A stretch of DNA of 5,717 nt from Thermoplasmatota archaeon (GCA_022848825.1 JAJISH010000089.1:1-5717), one strand, 5' to 3'; positions 1-5,717 are shown, numbered from the stretch's first letter. Program-made: numbers and translations. The notes: generated by a model not told the origin, from the sequence alone.

Positions 1-346
1 CGTCTCGGGAACGCCGATATCATCGGTCCCCGGCGTCAACATATCGTGGTCCGTCCACAATGTGACCGCCCACAACTTCACCGTGTTCTTCGTCTCCGAG
101 GCGTTGGACGTAGGCCTCTTCGGGGCTTTCCTGGTAACTGATTCGAACGAAACGGACAGGATGGATCCACTGGCGGACGGTGCGACGGCAGGGAACATCA
201 TGTTCCTGGACATGGACTCGAACGGGCTGCTGACCTTCGGGGATGTGTTCGTCATCAGCATCTCAAGCGGGCACGACTATCGGTTCTCCTTGTTCTGGCG
301 GGCAACTGACGATGTCGTGGACACTCATCCGTGGACGGTGCCTTAG
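1..346 (+). CDS. C-terminal part of a probable exported/surface protein with a calcium-loop motif (5' end outside window)
   Basis: Reading from base 2, the frame is open from the window edge to a TAG at 344-346, giving 114 residues. A GTG at 62 could act as a start, but the frame is open upstream of it with similar composition, so I treat this as the tail of a longer gene. The residues encoded at about 209-244 read DMDSNGLLTFGD, which matches the calcium-loop pattern of EF-hand and dockerin motifs: acidic or polar side chains at loop positions 1, 3, 5, 9 and 12. The rest is beta-strand-like, with aromatic and hydrophobic alternation. Four N-glycosylation sequons (NIS, NVT, NFT, NET) fall within the first half, which fits an extracellular protein. 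Similar 'DxDxxGxLxxGD' tails occur in archaeal secreted or pilin-like proteins, from general knowledge; the family is not identified. There is no cysteine and no C-terminal membrane anchor. The stop overlaps the stop of the convergent minus-strand gene. Confidence 0.72.
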   Translation, partial: VSGTPISSVPGVNISWSVHNVTAHNFTVFFVSEALDVGLFGAFLVTDSNETDRMDPLADGATAGNIMFLDMDSNGLLTFGDVFVISISSGHDYRFSLFWRATDDVVDTHPWTVP

Positions 347-573
347 TCCATCCACCAGAGCCAACCCTTGTGCTCGATGGACAACTCTCCGTTTATCTTG
401 CCGCTCAGCCTCATCTTGTTGAGGAAAAGGGCGGCCGAGTCCGGGCACTCGGCGTTCTGCGACCTGAAGACCTCCTCGACCTGGATCGTGGTCATGGGAC
501 CTCCCTCCTTGAGTACGTCCAGAATCATCTCCTCCGCGGTCTCTTTGCTGACCTTGCTACCTTTGCCTGACAT
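343..573 (-). CDS. Small predicted winged-helix (DNA-binding-like) protein
   Basis: This minus-strand frame encodes 76 residues from ATG at 573-571 to TAA at 345-343. The layout suits a winged helix: helix 1 near residues 11-24 (ETAEEMILDVLKEG), helix 2 near 28-38 (TTIQVEEVFRS), a longer helix 3 near 44-58 containing KMRLSGKI, then a short beta wing ending in the aromatic run GWLWWMD. The basic stretch in helix 3 could contact DNA. I chose the ATG because a GGAGG motif (586-582) lies 8 bases upstream. An in-frame GTG at 654-652 would add 27 residues, an acidic proline-rich segment (EEP repeats), but it has no Shine-Dalgarno and sits against an upstream stop. The fold is inferred from pattern only; no named family is recognised. 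A regulator role is possible. A protein-protein role is an alternative, since many small archaeal winged helices do not bind DNA. Confidence 0.62.
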   Translation of the reverse strand: MSGKGSKVSKETAEEMILDVLKEGGPMTTIQVEEVFRSQNAECPDSAALFLNKMRLSGKINGELSIEHKGWLWWMD

Positions 574-581
574 CGATCTGC

Positions 582-586
582 CCTCC
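582..586 (-). promoter_or_regulatory. Shine-Dalgarno supporting the ATG start at 573
   Basis: On the minus strand GGAGG, inside GGGGAGGG, lies 8 bases before the ATG at 573-571. This is good spacing for an archaeal ribosome binding site and is the main reason for preferring the short 76-residue form over the GTG start at 654. A caution is that the surrounding DNA is generally rich in GAGG because of repeated GAGGAGCC units. Confidence 0.55.
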
Positions 587-589
587 CCA

Positions 590-624
590 GGCTCCTCTGG
601 AGGCTCCTCGAATTCGGGCTCCTC
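590..624 (-). repeat. Three GAGGAGCC units in the leader or N-terminal extension of the winged-helix gene
   Basis: On the + strand GGCTCCTC occurs at 590-597, 602-609 and 617-624. The start-to-start distances are 12 and 15 bases, both multiples of three. Read in the frame of the winged-helix gene, each unit encodes Glu-Glu-Pro, giving LEEPEFEEPPEEPGEG. The in-frame spacing hints that the segment may be translated from the GTG at 654. If the ATG at 573 is the start, the units lie in the 5' leader. Confidence 0.6.
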
Positions 625-654
625 CAGCGGACCTTTTCGACGAAAAGAAGCCAC

Positions 655-776
655 CCACTATAAGAAGGTAGCCTTCAGCATATCACGGAGAACCACAGCA
701 CCATAGGAACCGCCGGAATCGAGAACCCCGACAGACGCTGCACCCCATGGCCTGAACACGAATAGTCTCAAAATAG
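655..776. other. Intergenic DNA between the winged-helix gene and the psmB promoter
   Basis: No RNA gene, strong hairpin or plausible short gene is seen here beyond the minus-strand TATA-like box at 658-668. A minus-strand open frame spanning 658-933 runs through the psmB promoter and into psmB antisense, so it is not considered coding. Together with the leader and promoter up to 835, this stretch probably holds divergent regulatory sequence. Confidence 0.5.
658..668 (-). promoter_or_regulatory. Possible TATA box for the winged-helix gene
   Basis: The minus strand reads CCTTCTTATAG here, similar to the archaeal TATA consensus. Archaeal transcription usually starts about 25 bases downstream of the box centre, which would be near 636. 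That start would leave out the GTG at 654 and give a leader of roughly 60 bases to the ATG at 573. The assignment rests on motif and position only. The symmetrical box at 777-784 is an alternative. Confidence 0.35.
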
Positions 777-784
777 TTATATAG
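777..784 (+). promoter_or_regulatory. Probable TATA box of the psmB-aCPSF1 operon
   Basis: TTATATAG is preceded by an A-rich, BRE-like stretch (CAAAATAG), in the AT-richest part of the gap. With the usual archaeal spacing the start of transcription would fall near 805, leaving a leader of about 30 bases before the psmB ATG at 836. The opposite strand reads CTATATAA, also an acceptable TATA box, so the element might serve both directions. Confidence 0.6.
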
Positions 785-807
785 CAGGACAACAATAGCT
801 CAGGCGT

Positions 808-824
808 CAGTTTTCCCAGTTTTC
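808..824 (+). repeat. Tandem CAGTTTTC pair in the predicted psmB leader
   Basis: The octamer CAGTTTTC occurs at 808-815 and again at 817-824, with one C between, giving a 9-base period. The pair lies just downstream of the predicted transcription start and ends directly before the Shine-Dalgarno (825-829). It could be a regulator site, a leader RNA element or chance. Confidence 0.55.
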
Positions 825-829
825 GAGGG
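825..829 (+). promoter_or_regulatory. Ribosome binding site of psmB
   Basis: GAGGG at 825-829 leaves 6 bases before the ATG at 836. This favours 836 over the next in-frame ATG at 845 and over the out-of-frame ATG at 831, which is too close to the motif. Confidence 0.6.
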
Positions 830-835
830 TATGAT

Positions 836-1477
836 ATGACGCAGATGGCAAATGAGGTTAAGACAGGGACAACCACACTAGGTATGGTCTGCAAGGAAGG
901 TGTGGTCTTGGCAGCGGAGAGAAGGGCAACCATGGGGACGCTGATCGCTCACAAGGCGACGAAGAAGGTGTTCAAGCTGGATGACAATCTGGGCTTGACG
1001 ACTGCCGGTCTGGTGGGAGACATCCAACTGCTCGCGAGGTATATTACCGCAGAGGTCGAGCTCTTCAAGCTCAAGCGGAACGCTCCCATGCCCGTGAAGT
1101 CGTGCGCCACGCTTCTCTCGAACATCCTGGCGGGAAGGAGGTACTTCCCCTATTGGGTGCAGCTCGTCATCGGCGGCGTGGACGAGGATGGCAATCACGT
1201 GTACTCCCTGGACATGGCAGGAGGGAGCATACCCGACAAGTACGTGACGACAGGTTCAGGATCTCCCTACGTGTACGGAGTGTTGGAGGACCACTACAAG
1301 GACGACGTGAGCCTGGACAACGGCATAGACCTCGCAATAAGGGCCCTGACGGCCGCCATGAAGAGGGATGCGGCCTCGGGTGATGGTATAGACATCGTTT
1401 CCATAACGAAGAAGGGTTACGTTCACCTCGATGACAAGGAGGTCGAGAAGAGGAAGTCAGCGATGAAGCTGAGCTAG
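836..1477 (+). CDS. psmB: Archaeal 20S proteasome beta subunit (N-terminal threonine peptidase)
   Basis: This 213-residue protein has the length and landmarks of archaeal proteasome beta subunits, which form the two inner heptameric rings of the cytosolic 20S core and cleave proteins fed through the alpha rings by PAN/Cdc48-type ATPases. An 11-residue propeptide ending in KTG precedes the expected autocleavage before Thr12, which becomes the catalytic Thr1 (TTTLG). In mature numbering Glu17 (AAERR) and Lys33 (ATKKVFK) are present, and the TGSGSPYVYGVLE loop and RDAASGDGID segment supply the conserved Ser, Asp and Ser near the active site. GLVGD and PYWVQLVIGG are further family signatures. 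All the expected catalytic residues are present, so it should be active. The start at 836 is supported by GAGGG upstream. The gene is followed after 31 bases by the aCPSF1 gene, probably on the same transcript. The alpha subunit gene is not in the window. Confidence 0.97.
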   Translation: MTQMANEVKTGTTTLGMVCKEGVVLAAERRATMGTLIAHKATKKVFKLDDNLGLTTAGLVGDIQLLARYITAEVELFKLKRNAPMPVKSCATLLSNILAGRRYFPYWVQLVIGGVDEDGNHVYSLDMAGGSIPDKYVTTGSGSPYVYGVLEDHYKDDVSLDNGIDLAIRALTAAMKRDAASGDGIDIVSITKKGYVHLDDKEVEKRKSAMKLS

Positions 1478-1508
1478 CTCTTCTCTATACGTATTCAAGT
1501 GAAACCAA
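1478..1508 (+). promoter_or_regulatory. psmB-aCPSF1 spacer with a weak ribosome binding site
   Basis: This 31-base gap has no hairpin or T-run resembling a terminator. The only Shine-Dalgarno-like element is GTGA at 1499-1502, which can pair with the ACCUCC-adjacent UCAC of archaeal 16S rRNA and leaves 6 bases before the ATG at 1509. The spacing suggests co-transcription. A weak internal TATA-like string (CTATACGTA) cannot be excluded as a second promoter. Confidence 0.4.
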
Positions 1509-3419
1509 ATGAGCGTGGAAAGTATTCTTCGGGACGCTGAGAAGGTAGTCCGAAAGGTCGTCCCCAAAGATGTGGAGATAACGGAGATTGAACTCGAAGG
1601 TCCAGTCGTGGTCATATACACCAAGAGCATGGAGGAGTTCGCGGAGAACAACGACATCGTCAGGCAACTGGCGCAGGGAATGAGACGAAGAGTGGCCATA
1701 AGGCCCGACCCCTCGCTTCTCTCCCCGACCGAGGAAGCGGAGAAGAGCATAAGGGAGATAATCCCTGAGGACGCCAAGATCACTGACATCTATTTCGAGC
1801 ACGAGAACGGCGAGGTCACGATAGAGGCCCTTTCTCCCGGTCTGGTGATCGGGAAGCGCGGGACCATTTTGAACGAGATCAAGAAGAGCATCGGCTGGGC
1901 GCCCAGGGTGGTGAGGACCCCGCCGATACCGTCGAAGACCGTCGCGGATATCAGGAGCTTCCTCAGGAAGTACCGCGACGACAGGGAGGCGTTCCTGAAG
2001 CGGGTGGGGAGAAGGCTCGCCCGCGACACCGCGGAAGGAGAGAACTGGGTGAGGTTGACGACCCTTGGCGGGTTCAGGCAGGTGGGAAGGTCATGCTCGC
2101 TGCTGATGACAAGGGGAAGCAAGATAATGATAGACTGCGGCGTCGACGTCTCGTCCGATAACAACGGAAGCCCGTATCTCCAGGCTCCTGAGGTCATGCC
2201 CCTGGAAGCGCTCGACGGCGTTGTCGTGACCCACGCTCATCTCGATCACTCCGGGCTCGTTCCCGTCCTGTTCAAGTATGGATACGACGGGCCCGTCTAC
2301 TGCACGCCCCCCACGCGCGATCTCATGTCGCTTCTCCAGATCGACTACGTCAAGGTCGCCTTCGGGGAGGCGAAGAAGTCCCCGTACGACTCCAGCCACA
2401 TAAGGGACACGGTCAAGCACTGCATTCCGCTGAAGTACGGCGAGACCACTGACATCTCGCCCGACGTGCGGCTGACGCTCCAGAACGCCGGTCACATACT
2501 CGGCTCATCGATCGCCCACTTCCACATCGGGGACGGATTGTACAACGTCGCGCTCAGCGGGGACATCAAGTTCGAGAAATCGTGGCTGTTCAACGCCGCC
2601 ACGAACAGGTTCCCGAGGCTCGAGACGCTCATCATTGAATCCACATACGGAGGATATCACGACCTGCAGCCGAGCAGGAGGGAGGCCTCGGGCCAGGTGA
2701 AGGGCATTGCGGCCAGGATCCTCAACAGGGGCGGCAAGATGCTCGTCCCGGTCTTCGCTGTAGGACGATCGCAGGAGGTCATGCTGGTCCTGGAGGGGCT
2801 GATGAGGATGAAGCGCATCCCCACCGTCCCGATATATCTGGACGGAATGATCTGGGAGGCGACGGCCATTCACACGGCCTATCCGGAGTACCTGAACAGC
2901 TCTCTGAGGACCCAGATCTTCCAGACGGGACAGAACCCGTTCCTGGCGGAGGTCTTCAACCGCGTGGACAGCCAGGAGATGAGGGAGAGGATCATCAACG
3001 ACACGGACCCGTGCATCATTCTCGCGACGTCGGGCATGATGAACGGAGGGCCTGTGATCGAGTACTTCAAGTCATGGGCAGACAACCCGAAGAACGCGCT
3101 CATGTTCGTGGGCTACCAGGCGGAGGGCACGATCGGCCGCAAGATACAGAAGGAGTGGAAGGAGATAACCCTGAGCGACAGGGGCAATCCCCTGACCCTG
3201 AAGATCAAGATGGACGTGGAGGTCGTCGACGGTTTCAGCGGGCACTCGGACAGGCTTCAGCTTCTCAACTACGTGGGAACGCTCGAGCCGCGGCCTGAGC
3301 GGGTGATCATCGGCCACGGTGAGGAGTACAAGTGCTCCGACCTTGCGAGCAGCCTGTACAAGAAGTTCGGGATGGAAACGAGAGCGCCCATGAACCTCGA
3401 GACCATCAGGTTGAAGTGA
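1509..3419 (+). CDS. aCPSF1 (FttA): KH-domain beta-CASP ribonuclease, transcription termination factor
   Basis: This 636-residue protein has the full architecture of archaeal CPSF1. Two KH-type domains fill about residues 1-145; the second carries the RNA-binding GKRG loop at 115-118, and RPDPS lies near 65-69. A metallo-beta-lactamase fold follows from about 180, with D209 in IDCG, the HxHxDH zinc motif H242-A-H-L-D-H247 and H329 in NAGHILGS. D352 (SGD) is the remaining aspartate ligand. The beta-CASP region has motif A E377 (ESTYG), motif B H579 (GFSGHSD) and motif C H603 (IGHGEE). All metal ligands are present, so nuclease activity is expected. Family members cleave RNA after U-rich stretches and terminate transcription by archaeal RNA polymerase; the fold and role are established, the role here is inferred. 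The start is the ATG at 1509, with a weak GTGA ribosome site. Pairing with psmB matches MJ1237/MJ1236 and MTH1202/MTH1203. Confidence 0.97.
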   Translation: MSVESILRDAEKVVRKVVPKDVEITEIELEGPVVVIYTKSMEEFAENNDIVRQLAQGMRRRVAIRPDPSLLSPTEEAEKSIREIIPEDAKITDIYFEHENGEVTIEALSPGLVIGKRGTILNEIKKSIGWAPRVVRTPPIPSKTVADIRSFLRKYRDDREAFLKRVGRRLARDTAEGENWVRLTTLGGFRQVGRSCSLLMTRGSKIMIDCGVDVSSDNNGSPYLQAPEVMPLEALDGVVVTHAHLDHSGLVPVLFKYGYDGPVYCTPPTRDLMSLLQIDYVKVAFGEAKKSPYDSSHIRDTVKHCIPLKYGETTDISPDVRLTLQNAGHILGSSIAHFHIGDGLYNVALSGDIKFEKSWLFNAATNRFPRLETLIIESTYGGYHDLQPSRREASGQVKGIAARILNRGGKMLVPVFAVGRSQEVMLVLEGLMRMKRIPTVPIYLDGMIWEATAIHTAYPEYLNSSLRTQIFQTGQNPFLAEVFNRVDSQEMRERIINDTDPCIILATSGMMNGGPVIEYFKSWADNPKNALMFVGYQAEGTIGRKIQKEWKEITLSDRGNPLTLKIKMDVEVVDGFSGHSDRLQLLNYVGTLEPRPERVIIGHGEEYKCSDLASSLYKKFGMETRAPMNLETIRLK

Positions 3420-3442
3420 GCCGCCCAGCGTGGCTGGCTTTT
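3420..3442 (+). terminator. Possible hairpin and T4 terminator after aCPSF1
   Basis: Starting directly after the TGA, GCCGCCCA (3420-3427) can pair with TGGCTGGC (3431-3438) around a GCG loop. This gives eight opposed positions with one C-C mismatch and one G-T pair, followed by TTTT at 3439-3442. Archaeal termination relies mostly on T-rich stretches with aCPSF1 rather than hairpins, and only one short T-run is present, so this is tentative. Confidence 0.35.
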
Positions 3443-3464
3443 CTGCGGGATTGTGCACGCCAAG

Positions 3465-3489
3465 GCTATAACTGGGTAATATTGATATA
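3465..3489 (+). promoter_or_regulatory. TATA-like promoter region of the exported-protein gene
   Basis: This AT-rich patch in a GC-rich background holds GCTATAAC (3465-3472) and TAATATTGATATA (3477-3489). With archaeal spacing they predict starts near 3494 or 3510, upstream of the Shine-Dalgarno at 3513 and giving a short leader. The presence of a promoter here suggests the gene is transcribed separately from psmB-aCPSF1. Which box is used cannot be decided from sequence. Confidence 0.5.
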
Positions 3490-3512
3490 CGCATAGACGA
3501 ATATGCCCCGCT

Positions 3513-3521
3513 AGGAGGAGG
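3513..3521 (+). promoter_or_regulatory. Strong Shine-Dalgarno fixing the start at 3528
   Basis: AGGAGGAGG lies 6 bases before the ATG at 3528, a near-perfect complement to the archaeal anti-Shine-Dalgarno. It fixes the start, which is immediately followed by a signal-peptide-like sequence. Confidence 0.8.
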
Positions 3522-3527
3522 CAGGGC

Positions 3528-5717
3528 ATGAAGAGATTAACGCTAGTTTGGGCCTCGTTATTGTGTTTCTTGCTTTTGAGCAGCGTGCTTCTCGTTCACG
3601 TGGAATCGGATGATTCCCCGGGGCCGACACCGGCGGCAAGGTGCCGTGGCGGTTCGAGCCAGAGGACCGTGCTCGTGGAAGTGAATACTGCGGACTGGTG
3701 CCAGTACTGCCCAGCGCAGAAGCACTCTCTAGGGAGGCTTTACAATGAACTTGGGCATGACAACTTGGTGATCCTGGAGTATCACGCATCCGGGTCCGAT
3801 GAGCTGACTAGCTCGTACGCCCAACAGAGGAGCTCATACTATGGCGGACTGGCATACCCCGCCGTAGGCTTCGACGGCGGCGGTCCGTACAATGACAACC
3901 GGCTTTGGACATCTGGAGGCACTCAGAAGTATCAGCTGTATGATGATGACAAAGCCCTGTACAACCAGGAAAGGCAGGGCAACGCCATGAGCAACATGAC
4001 CATATCTCTCACCGGGAACATCACAGCGAACACGGTAAACGTCAAGGCCACCATCGAGGCCACTGACCCGATTACGGTCGGGAATCTTTGGGTGCGGTTC
4101 GTGCTCTACCAGAACAACATATACCATAGAGACGGAAACACGAACGAGATGTACGGCATCCTCCACAGAGTGTTCAACCATATTGTCAGAGATGGGTCAC
4201 AGACGGCTCTGCCGCCTACGTTCAGCATGGGTGAAACCTTCGAGACTGAGACGACCTTCACCATCAACCCGTTCTGGTTCCCATCAACGGACCGAAGAGA
4301 GCTCGGCGTCGGAGTCTTCGTGCAGACGGACAACAAGATCCCACGGAATCCTCCTTATTTCAACGCAGAGGTCATGCAGGCCGCATCCATGGAATTCGTC
4401 CAGAGCCCGATCGTGTTGATAAACAAGGACCTGAACGACCCATACGATGACGGATTCGACCGCTACGACGAGTTCCTGACGAAGGCAGGTCTCGGACACA
4501 AGAACTGGGATACGATGGAGGCCTTCGAAACCGAAATGACGAACATGAGGAACCCGCCGACCTATGGCGCAATCCAGGACTATGCCGTTCAGCTGTGGTT
4601 CACTGGGACGAGCGGCAGCACGTTTGACCCCCCGCAGATGACCGCGATTGACAGTGGCCTGTCGGCGGATCAGGCAATCTACGTCGTCGGGGAAGAGATT
4701 GCGTACCAGGCATTCTTAACGGGGAACTTAGGATGGCTTCAGGGTAGTCTTCACGCAGACTACAGCGGTGACAATGCCGGTGCGGCAACGGTCGACGGCA
4801 TCCCTGCCGATCCTATATCAAATGGTATGATGGGCCTGCAAATCTATGGCTCTGATCCAGACGTGATCACAAGCGGTCCAGGAGCGTTCGAGGTCTTCAG
4901 GTACACAGGAGCGGGCACCACTGCCGCGGTCAGAATGAACCATGACCTCAACTCGGGCGTCTTCTACATGGCCTTCAACTACTTCGAAGGCATCGGTTCG
5001 TACTTCGGGGATTTCAACTACGACCCGAACGGCGAGATGCTGATGGGGAACGTGCGCAATTACCTAGACGGCATAGCGGCACCGAGGGTGGATGTGGTCC
5101 AGCCCGACGGCGGAGAAGTCCTGATGCCGGGTGGACTCTACGAGATCTGGTGGGACGCCAAGGATGTCGATATACGGCAGGACGGCATTGAAGTCCAATA
5201 CACCCTGGACTCTGGTTCCCCAGTGTGGATGACGATCGTGACGGGGGAGCCCAACGATGGCGTACATCTCTGGAACGTCCCGGTCGCGCAGACAGACAAG
5301 GCCAGAGTGAGGGTGTGCGCGACGGACTCCCAGGGCCAGAGCAACTGCGTCATGAGCGATGCCGACTTCACAATCGGGACTCCTGGTGATACAACGCCGC
5401 CAACCATCCAGAGTGTCCTCGTTGATGGTCTAGCCTCCGTCATAGTAGCAGAGGGAACGTCGGTCGCTTTGACCGCGCAGGTGTCGGACTTCTTCACTGG
5501 TGGATCCAACCTTGGTGGGGCGAACTACACGATTGGTCAACAGGTCTGGCCGGGAACGGCAATGTCTGCCACGGACGGAGCGTTCGACGAGGTCACGGAG
5601 AACGTGGATGCCACCGTCGATACGACGGGCTGGTTGCCTGGAGACTACGACATCTACGTCTACGGCTGGGATGACGTGCCGAACTACAACACGGACTCAT
5701 TGGCGCACGCGACAATC
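3528..5717 (+). CDS. Large exported modular protein: Omp28-like thioredoxin fold, GATase-like and Ig-like domains (3' end outside window)
   Basis: The frame is open from the ATG at 3528 to the window edge: 730 residues with no stop. Residues 1-27 form a signal peptide (MKRLTLVWASLLCFLLLSSV core) without a clear lipobox. Residues about 45-140 resemble the thioredoxin-like part of Omp28-type proteins: VLVEVNTADWCQYCP, with C58 and C61 as the CxxC pair, and P111 (AYPAVGFDG) in the expected cis-proline place. Residues about 150-290 are beta-rich with NMT and NIT sequons. Residues about 294-515 look like a GATase-like/flavodoxin-like domain seen in secreted proteins: VLINKD with DDGFDRYDEFL at its start, VQLWFTG in the middle, then SGLSADQAIYVVGEEIA; no catalytic triad was identified. 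Residues about 520-616 form an Ig-like module opening VVQPDGGEV, with C597 and C607 able to pair. A second Ig-like module starts at DTTPP (621). Export across the membrane is confident. A redox or disulfide role is inferred from CxxC; substrate and true length are unknown. Confidence 0.88.
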   Translation, partial: MKRLTLVWASLLCFLLLSSVLLVHVESDDSPGPTPAARCRGGSSQRTVLVEVNTADWCQYCPAQKHSLGRLYNELGHDNLVILEYHASGSDELTSSYAQQRSSYYGGLAYPAVGFDGGGPYNDNRLWTSGGTQKYQLYDDDKALYNQERQGNAMSNMTISLTGNITANTVNVKATIEATDPITVGNLWVRFVLYQNNIYHRDGNTNEMYGILHRVFNHIVRDGSQTALPPTFSMGETFETETTFTINPFWFPSTDRRELGVGVFVQTDNKIPRNPPYFNAEVMQAASMEFVQSPIVLINKDLNDPYDDGFDRYDEFLTKAGLGHKNWDTMEAFETEMTNMRNPPTYGAIQDYAVQLWFTGTSGSTFDPPQMTAIDSGLSADQAIYVVGEEIAYQAFLTGNLGWLQGSLHADYSGDNAGAATVDGIPADPISNGMMGLQIYGSDPDVITSGPGAFEVFRYTGAGTTAAVRMNHDLNSGVFYMAFNYFEGIGSYFGDFNYDPNGEMLMGNVRNYLDGIAAPRVDVVQPDGGEVLMPGGLYEIWWDAKDVDIRQDGIEVQYTLDSGSPVWMTIVTGEPNDGVHLWNVPVAQTDKARVRVCATDSQGQSNCVMSDADFTIGTPGDTTPPTIQSVLVDGLASVIVAEGTSVALTAQVSDFFTGGSNLGGANYTIGQQVWPGTAMSATDGAFDEVTENVDATVDTTGWLPGDYDIYVYGWDDVPNYNTDSLAHATI

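Noticed and set aside
62..346. Treating GTG at 62 as the true start of a 94-residue gene
   Set aside because: The frame is open back to the window edge with the same sequon-rich composition, and no Shine-Dalgarno precedes 62, so a partial longer gene fits better.
368..706. + strand open frame of 112 residues opposite the winged-helix gene
   Set aside because: The minus-strand frame has coherent helix and wing patterns and a ribosome site. The + frame is low-complexity Ser/Pro-rich in its middle and lacks a start signal.
831..839. Two-codon open frame ATG ATA TGA overlapping the psmB start
   Set aside because: The Shine-Dalgarno GAGGG ends only one base before this ATG, too close for normal initiation, so it is probably incidental.
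658..933. Minus-strand open frame of 91 residues upstream of and overlapping psmB
   Set aside because: It runs through the psmB promoter and antisense into the conserved proteasome coding sequence, has no convincing ribosome site and resembles no family.
2091..2495. Minus-strand open frame of 134 residues antisense to the metallo-beta-lactamase region of aCPSF1
   Set aside because: It is the shadow of a gene with clear catalytic motifs, and its own sequence shows no recognisable domain.
3072..3494. Minus-strand open frame of 140 residues antisense to the end of aCPSF1
   Set aside because: It lies almost wholly opposite the highly conserved beta-CASP coding region; the long frame is a by-product of GC-rich codons.

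Overview
The window looks like a chromosomal segment of a GC-rich archaeon, most likely a member of the Thermoplasmatota. The reasons are the adjacent genes for an archaeal 20S proteasome beta subunit and the archaeal beta-CASP ribonuclease aCPSF1 (FttA), archaeal TATA-like boxes upstream of genes, Shine-Dalgarno motifs, and a proteasome beta sequence that closely follows what I remember of the Thermoplasma acidophilum protein. The placement rests on recalled similarity, not on a search. No mobile element, CRISPR array, tRNA or rRNA is visible.

Layout, left to right. (1) Bases 1-346 hold the C-terminal 114 residues of a probable exported or cell-surface protein with an EF-hand/dockerin-like calcium loop; its N-terminus lies outside the window. 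(2) Converging on it, with overlapping stop codons, is a small minus-strand gene for a predicted winged-helix protein of 76 residues (103 if a GTG start is used). (3) About 260 bases of mostly non-coding DNA then carry TATA-like elements for both directions. (4) psmB (836-1477) and the aCPSF1 gene (1509-3419) lie in tandem, 31 bases apart, as a probable operon. The same pairing is known from Methanocaldococcus jannaschii (MJ1237/MJ1236) and Methanothermobacter (MTH1202/MTH1203). (5) A short spacer carries a possible terminator hairpin, a TATA-like region and a very strong Shine-Dalgarno. (6) A large exported modular protein starts at 3528 and stays open to the end of the window (730 residues seen). 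It has a signal peptide, an Omp28-like thioredoxin fold with a WCQYC site, a beta-rich region, a putative GATase-like/flavodoxin-like domain and two Ig-like domains.

The central pair joins protein turnover (20S proteasome core) with transcription termination and RNA 3'-end formation (aCPSF1). The flanking genes encode envelope or exported proteins with no evident functional link to the pair. I see no clear new defence or mobile system. The least characterised items are the exported thioredoxin/GATase-like/Ig protein and the small winged-helix gene.
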